From: Microbacter sp. GSS18
GTDB taxonomy: Bacteria > Actinomycetota > Actinomycetes > Actinomycetales > Microbacteriaceae
DNA length: 64,000 nucleotides
Assembly (NCBI GenBank): GCA_029319145.1
Contig: CP119753.1
Coordinates: forward strand, 186,001 to 250,000
Direction of reading: 5' to 3'
The notes beneath the pieces were generated by a model. The model saw nothing but the letters and a program-made list of their open reading frames with translations. It was not told where the DNA came from and made no database searches. This document shows, piece by piece, positions 61,425-64,000 of the stretch (position 1 is its first letter; every line of letters begins with the position of its first letter). The position numbers and the translations under genes were made by a program.

Positions 61425-61916
61425 TCAGGCGGCCTCGCGGGAGGCGCCCGCCGCGAGCCGGTCGCGGGCGTGGGTGTTCGCGCGCCCGACCTCGACGATG
61501 CTCGTCGCGGCCCCCAGTCCGAGCGGCGGGGTGGAGACGTACATCGACTCGGCGCGGTCGACGGCGAACGTCTCATGCCAGACGCCGACGGCGCCCGGTG
61601 CGCGCCGTGCGAGCCGGTTGAACGCCGCCCACGCCGGCCGGTGCTGCTGGGCCGGGTCGGAGGCGTAGGCGTAGAGCTTGTCGATCGAGGTCCAGTACTG
61701 GACGACATGGGGCCCGCCGCGGCCGAAGAGGAGGGTGTAGCCGAGCATTCCCGATTCGGGATCCTCGCTCAGCTCGCGCAGCATGCCGGGCATCGCCAGG
61801 AAGACCGGCAGCCACAGATCCGGTCGCCACGGGCGGTTGATCTGCATGCCGATGTGGAAGACGACCAGCTCCCCGTCGTGGTGGTGGGTCCTGCGACCCG
61901 GAATGACCTTCGCCAT
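61425..61916 (-). CDS. DUF4188 monooxygenase-like protein
   Basis: A 163-aa protein of the DUF4188 family (VVFHIGMQINRPWRPDLWLPVFLAMPGMLRELSEDPESGMLGY, then VQYWTSIDKLYAYA). It resembles small heme-degrading/ABM-type monooxygenases. Divergent from the MerR gene over 83 bp with a large palindrome. Confidence 0.88.
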   Translation of the reverse strand: MAKVIPGRRTHHHDGELVVFHIGMQINRPWRPDLWLPVFLAMPGMLRELSEDPESGMLGYTLLFGRGGPHVVQYWTSIDKLYAYASDPAQQHRPAWAAFNRLARRAPGAVGVWHETFAVDRAESMYVSTPPLGLGAATSIVEVGRANTHARDRLAAGASREAA

Positions 61917-61946
61917 GTCGGCATCCTCTCGATAGCACCACTATCT

Positions 61947-61978
61947 GTAGTGTCGCTATCCATACTGGATACCGCTAC
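61947..61978. promoter_or_regulatory. MerR operator palindrome
   Basis: An imperfect ~32-bp palindrome with arms GTAGTGTCGCTATCC and GGATACCGCTAC around ATACT. It is centred between the divergent DUF4188 and MerR starts, as expected of a MerR operator within a long-spacer promoter. Confidence 0.7.
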
Positions 61979-61999
61979 TATCCATGTCAAGGGGTGATC

Positions 62000-62608
62000 A
62001 TGCGGATCTCAGAGCTGGCGCACACGACCGGGGTCTCGGTGGCGTCGATCAAGTACTACCTTCGCGAGGGGCTGCTGCCCGAAGGCGTGCGCTCGTCGCC
62101 GACGCAGGCCGATTACGGCCCGGCCCACGTGCGACGCCTGGGTGTGATCCGCGCGCTCATGGACTCGGGCGTGAGCATCGCCGGAGCGCGCAAGGTCATC
62201 GCGGTGCTCGACGATCCGCCCGAGAGCCCTCACGAGCTTCTCGGCACCGCGCACGCCGCGGTCACGCCGCCCGCCGACGCCGGGATCGACACCGCCGCCG
62301 CTGAGGCGCTGATCGCCGGGCTCGGCTGGCGGCCGGGAATGTGCGACGAGGCGACGGTCGCCGCGGTCGCGCGGTCGCTGCAGAACATCGAGCGCGCCGG
62401 CTTCGAGATGCCGCCCGCCGTCGTGGCGGAGTACGTCGAGGCGATGCGCCGGATCGCCGATGCAGAGATCGCACATGTGCCGCTGGCCTCGCCCGATGAG
62501 GCGGTTCGCTACGTCGTGCTGGGATCGGTGCTCGTGGAGCCGCTGCTGCTCTCGCTGCGACGTGCGGCTGAGCAGATCGCGTCGGCGGAGCGGTTCGACC
62601 AGGAGTGA
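62000..62608 (+). CDS. MerR-family regulator
   Basis: A 202-aa MerR regulator. The N-terminal MerR HTH (MRISELAHTTGVSVASIKYYLREGLLPEG) and a helical sensor domain. No clustered Cys is seen, so metal sensing is unlikely. ATG 62000 with AAGGGGTGA; GTG 61994 would add two residues. Probable controller of the DUF4188 gene and itself. Confidence 0.9.
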   Translation: MRISELAHTTGVSVASIKYYLREGLLPEGVRSSPTQADYGPAHVRRLGVIRALMDSGVSIAGARKVIAVLDDPPESPHELLGTAHAAVTPPADAGIDTAAAEALIAGLGWRPGMCDEATVAAVARSLQNIERAGFEMPPAVVAEYVEAMRRIADAEIAHVPLASPDEAVRYVVLGSVLVEPLLLSLRRAAEQIASAERFDQE

Positions 62609-62636
62609 GAAAGCCCTGATGAGGGGTGGATGACAG

Positions 62637-62652
62637 ATGGCGGAGGATAGGG
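62637..62652. repeat. Left copy of 16-bp direct repeat (target duplication)
   Basis: ATGGCGGAGGATAGGG, identical to 63955-63970. It is a copy of the 3' end of the tRNA-Ser gene (reverse complement CCTATCCTCCGCCA) and lies at the left edge of the IS element. Confidence 0.85.
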
Positions 62653-62724
62653 TGTGTGGGTTCATGACATAGGTGACGGGTGATGGGTGACACGTGAGTC
62701 GCGTCATCGGCGACAGTCACGTGC

Positions 62725-63906
62725 ATGTCGAAGCATCGGGTCGTGGTGTTGAAGGTCGTCTCGGGCGAGCTGTCGGTCTCGGCCGCGGCCGCGGAGTACG
62801 GGATGAGCCGTCAGCATCTGCACCGTCTGCTCGTCCGCTACCGGGAGGGCGGGCTCGATGCGCTCGAGCCGCGGTCGCGGGCCCCGCTGTCCAGCCCGCA
62901 TCGCACGACCGACCGGGTGCGGGAACGCATCATCGTGCTGCGGCTGAGCCTGTCGGCATCCGGGCTGGATGCCGGACCGGTCACCATCGCCTGGCACCTC
63001 ACCCAGGAAGGACTGCGGGCACCATCGACCTCCACGATCCGGCGGATCCTGACCGACGCGAACCTGATCACCCCCGAACCACGCAAACGCCCCCGGTCCT
63101 CCTACATCCGGTTCGAAGCCGCGCAGCCGAACGAGACCTGGCAATCCGACTTCACACACTGGCGACTCGCGGACGGCACCGACGTCGAGATCCTGAACTG
63201 GCTCGACGACCACTCCCGCTGCCTGCTGTCCTGCACCGCGCACATCCCGGTCACCGGCGATGATGTCGTCCACACCTTCCTCACCACCATCGACGTCCAC
63301 GGCATCCCCGCCTCGACCCTCACCGACAACGGCCGCGTCTACACCGCCCGCTCCGGTGGCGGCCGCAACGCGTTCGAATACGTCCTCCCCGTCCTCGGCG
63401 TCCGGCAGAAGAACGGCTCCCCGAACCACCCGCAGACCCAGGGGAAGATCGAACGCTTCCACCAGACCCTGAAACGCTGGCTCGCCCGGCAGCCCGCCCC
63501 CACCACGCTCCCCGACCTGCAGCACCAGCTCGACCGGTTCCGCGAGTACTACAACCACCACCGGCCGCACCGCGCCCTCGACGGACACACCCCCGCGACC
63601 GCCTACAACGCCACACCGAAAGCCGTTCCCGCCGGCTCCCGAAACCCGGTCCACTACCGGCTCCGCTACGACAAAGTCGGCGACGGCGGCAAGATCAGCT
63701 TCCGACGCGCCGGCCGCATGCACCACCTCGGCATCGGAACCAGCCACGCCGGCAAACGCGTCCTCGCCCTCGCCGACGACCACACCATCACCGTCGTCCA
63801 CCTCGACACCGGCGAGATCATCGCGACCAACACCATCGACCCCACACGCGGCTACTGGCGCAACACACAAAAAGAGCCCGGCCGATGGCCGGGCTCTCTC
63901 ACTTGA
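62725..63906 (+). CDS. IS481-family transposase
   Basis: A 393-aa DDE transposase. N-terminal HTH (SVSAAAAEYGMSRQHLHRLLVRYREGG), then the catalytic triad: first Asp in QSDFTHW, second in LTDNGRVYT, Glu in GKIERFHQTLKRW. All residues are intact and no stop interrupts, so it may be active. ATG 62725. The end of the gene overlaps a terminator hairpin. Confidence 0.93.
   Translation: MSKHRVVVLKVVSGELSVSAAAAEYGMSRQHLHRLLVRYREGGLDALEPRSRAPLSSPHRTTDRVRERIIVLRLSLSASGLDAGPVTIAWHLTQEGLRAPSTSTIRRILTDANLITPEPRKRPRSSYIRFEAAQPNETWQSDFTHWRLADGTDVEILNWLDDHSRCLLSCTAHIPVTGDDVVHTFLTTIDVHGIPASTLTDNGRVYTARSGGGRNAFEYVLPVLGVRQKNGSPNHPQTQGKIERFHQTLKRWLARQPAPTTLPDLQHQLDRFREYYNHHRPHRALDGHTPATAYNATPKAVPAGSRNPVHYRLRYDKVGDGGKISFRRAGRMHHLGIGTSHAGKRVLALADDHTITVVHLDTGEIIATNTIDPTRGYWRNTQKEPGRWPGSLT
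63873..63897. terminator. Hairpin inside the transposase end
   Basis: AGAGCCCGGCC-GAT-GGCCGGGCTCT, a perfect 11-bp stem in the last codons of the transposase, preceded by AAAA and followed by TCTC. It works in both directions and would shield the element and the tRNA from transcription. Confidence 0.7.
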
Positions 63907-63954
63907 TGTCTCCCATGTCGCGACTCAGATGTCATCTATGTCGCGACTCATCAC

Positions 63955-63970
63955 ATGGCGGAGGATAGGG
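63955..63970. repeat. Right copy of 16-bp direct repeat (in tRNA-Ser 3' end)
   Basis: The same 16 bp as 62637-62652. This copy belongs to the tRNA-Ser gene and reaches one base past its CCA end, so the tRNA is unbroken at this side of the element. Confidence 0.85.
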
Positions 63971-64000
63971 GATTCGAACCCCTGAGGGCTTGCACCCAAC
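63956..64000 (-). tRNA. tRNA-Ser, 3' part (rest beyond window)
   Basis: Read on the minus strand: a long variable arm (TTGGGTGCAAGCCCTC), a T-arm with AGGGG-TTCGAAT-CCCCT, acceptor strand ATCCTCC, G and an encoded CCA. The long variable arm and the acceptor sequence are those of actinobacterial tRNA-Ser, probably the GGA-anticodon type, but the anticodon lies outside the window. Confidence 0.85.

Larger units (their letters stand above)
62653..63954 (+). mobile_element. IS481-family insertion sequence
   Basis: A 1302-bp element with one transposase gene. Its ends, TGTGTGGGTTCATGACATAGGTGAC at the left and the reverse complement of the right end (GTGATGAGTCGCGACATAGATGAC), match at about 17 of 24 positions as imperfect inverted repeats. 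Each abuts a copy of the 16-bp direct repeat, so the boundaries are well supported. A 13-bp repeat, ATGTCGCGACTCA, also occurs inside the right end. The 16-bp duplication is long but IS481 relatives vary in this. Confidence 0.8.

Noticed and set aside
62637..63970. att sites of an integrative element or prophage
   Set aside because: The two tRNA-end copies abut the IS inverted repeats exactly and enclose only a transposase, so target duplication explains them better.

Overview
The window is high-GC actinobacterial DNA. Domain content (SigK/RskA pair, HxlR/QorR-type regulator, DUF222-HNH genes, DUF4383, DUF2510, F420-type nitroreductase domain) and base style (frequent GCATCCG/GGATGC) point to Microbacteriaceae, probably Microbacterium or a close relative. 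This comes from reading the sequence, not from a database match.

Region 1 (1-17.6 kb) is an accessory defence island, mostly on the minus strand and visibly less GC-rich than the right half. In transcription order it holds a 153-aa protein, a 517-aa protein, a plus-strand GIY-YIG-like gene lying between transcription units, and then a tight run: a 1105-aa protein, a 1660-aa DEAD/DUF1998 helicase (DruE/DrmA-B type), a RelE-like/UvrD helicase fusion, a C5-cytosine methyltransferase, and a DrmD-type SNF2 helicase that runs off the left edge. The mixture resembles Druantia type II (DruM, DruE, DruF, DruG) joined to the DISARM helicase DrmD. It is the best candidate here for an unusual or new defence system.

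Region 2 (17.7-21.2 kb) carries a membrane-anchored GTPase coupled to an unknown partner, an FRG-domain protein and a membrane-anchored protein. Region 3 (21.2-26 kb) is an ADP-ribose/nucleotide cluster: an NrtR-like protein with a degenerate Nudix box, a small protein, a three-domain macro-like/ADP-ribosylglycohydrolase/CX5R-phosphatase fusion, an unknown protein, and a nucleotidase-HD fusion broken by an in-frame stop. Region 4 (26-30.6 kb) has two paralogous small proteins, a frameshifted DUF222-HNH gene behind a LexA-box-like site, a cupin and a Phd/VapC-type toxin-antitoxin pair.

Region 5 (30.7-62.6 kb) looks like ordinary chromosome: redox enzymes (two FAD oxidases, azoreductase, QorB-like SDR, LLM oxidoreductase, aldo/keto reductase, amine oxidase), a SigK/RskA operon, a uracil-DNA glycosylase, an M18 aminopeptidase, a secreted transglycosylase-like protein, and several divergent regulator-target pairs with visible operators (HxlR/QorB, TetR/DUF4386, MerR/DUF4188, TetR/membrane protein). 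It also has a second, intact DUF222-HNH gene, a TGCC/TGCG tandem-repeat block, and two zinc-ribbon mini-proteins, one behind a near-perfect DosR-type box.

Region 6 (62.6-64 kb) is an IS481-family element inserted at the 3' end of a tRNA-Ser gene, flanked by a 16-bp direct repeat that restores the tRNA end.
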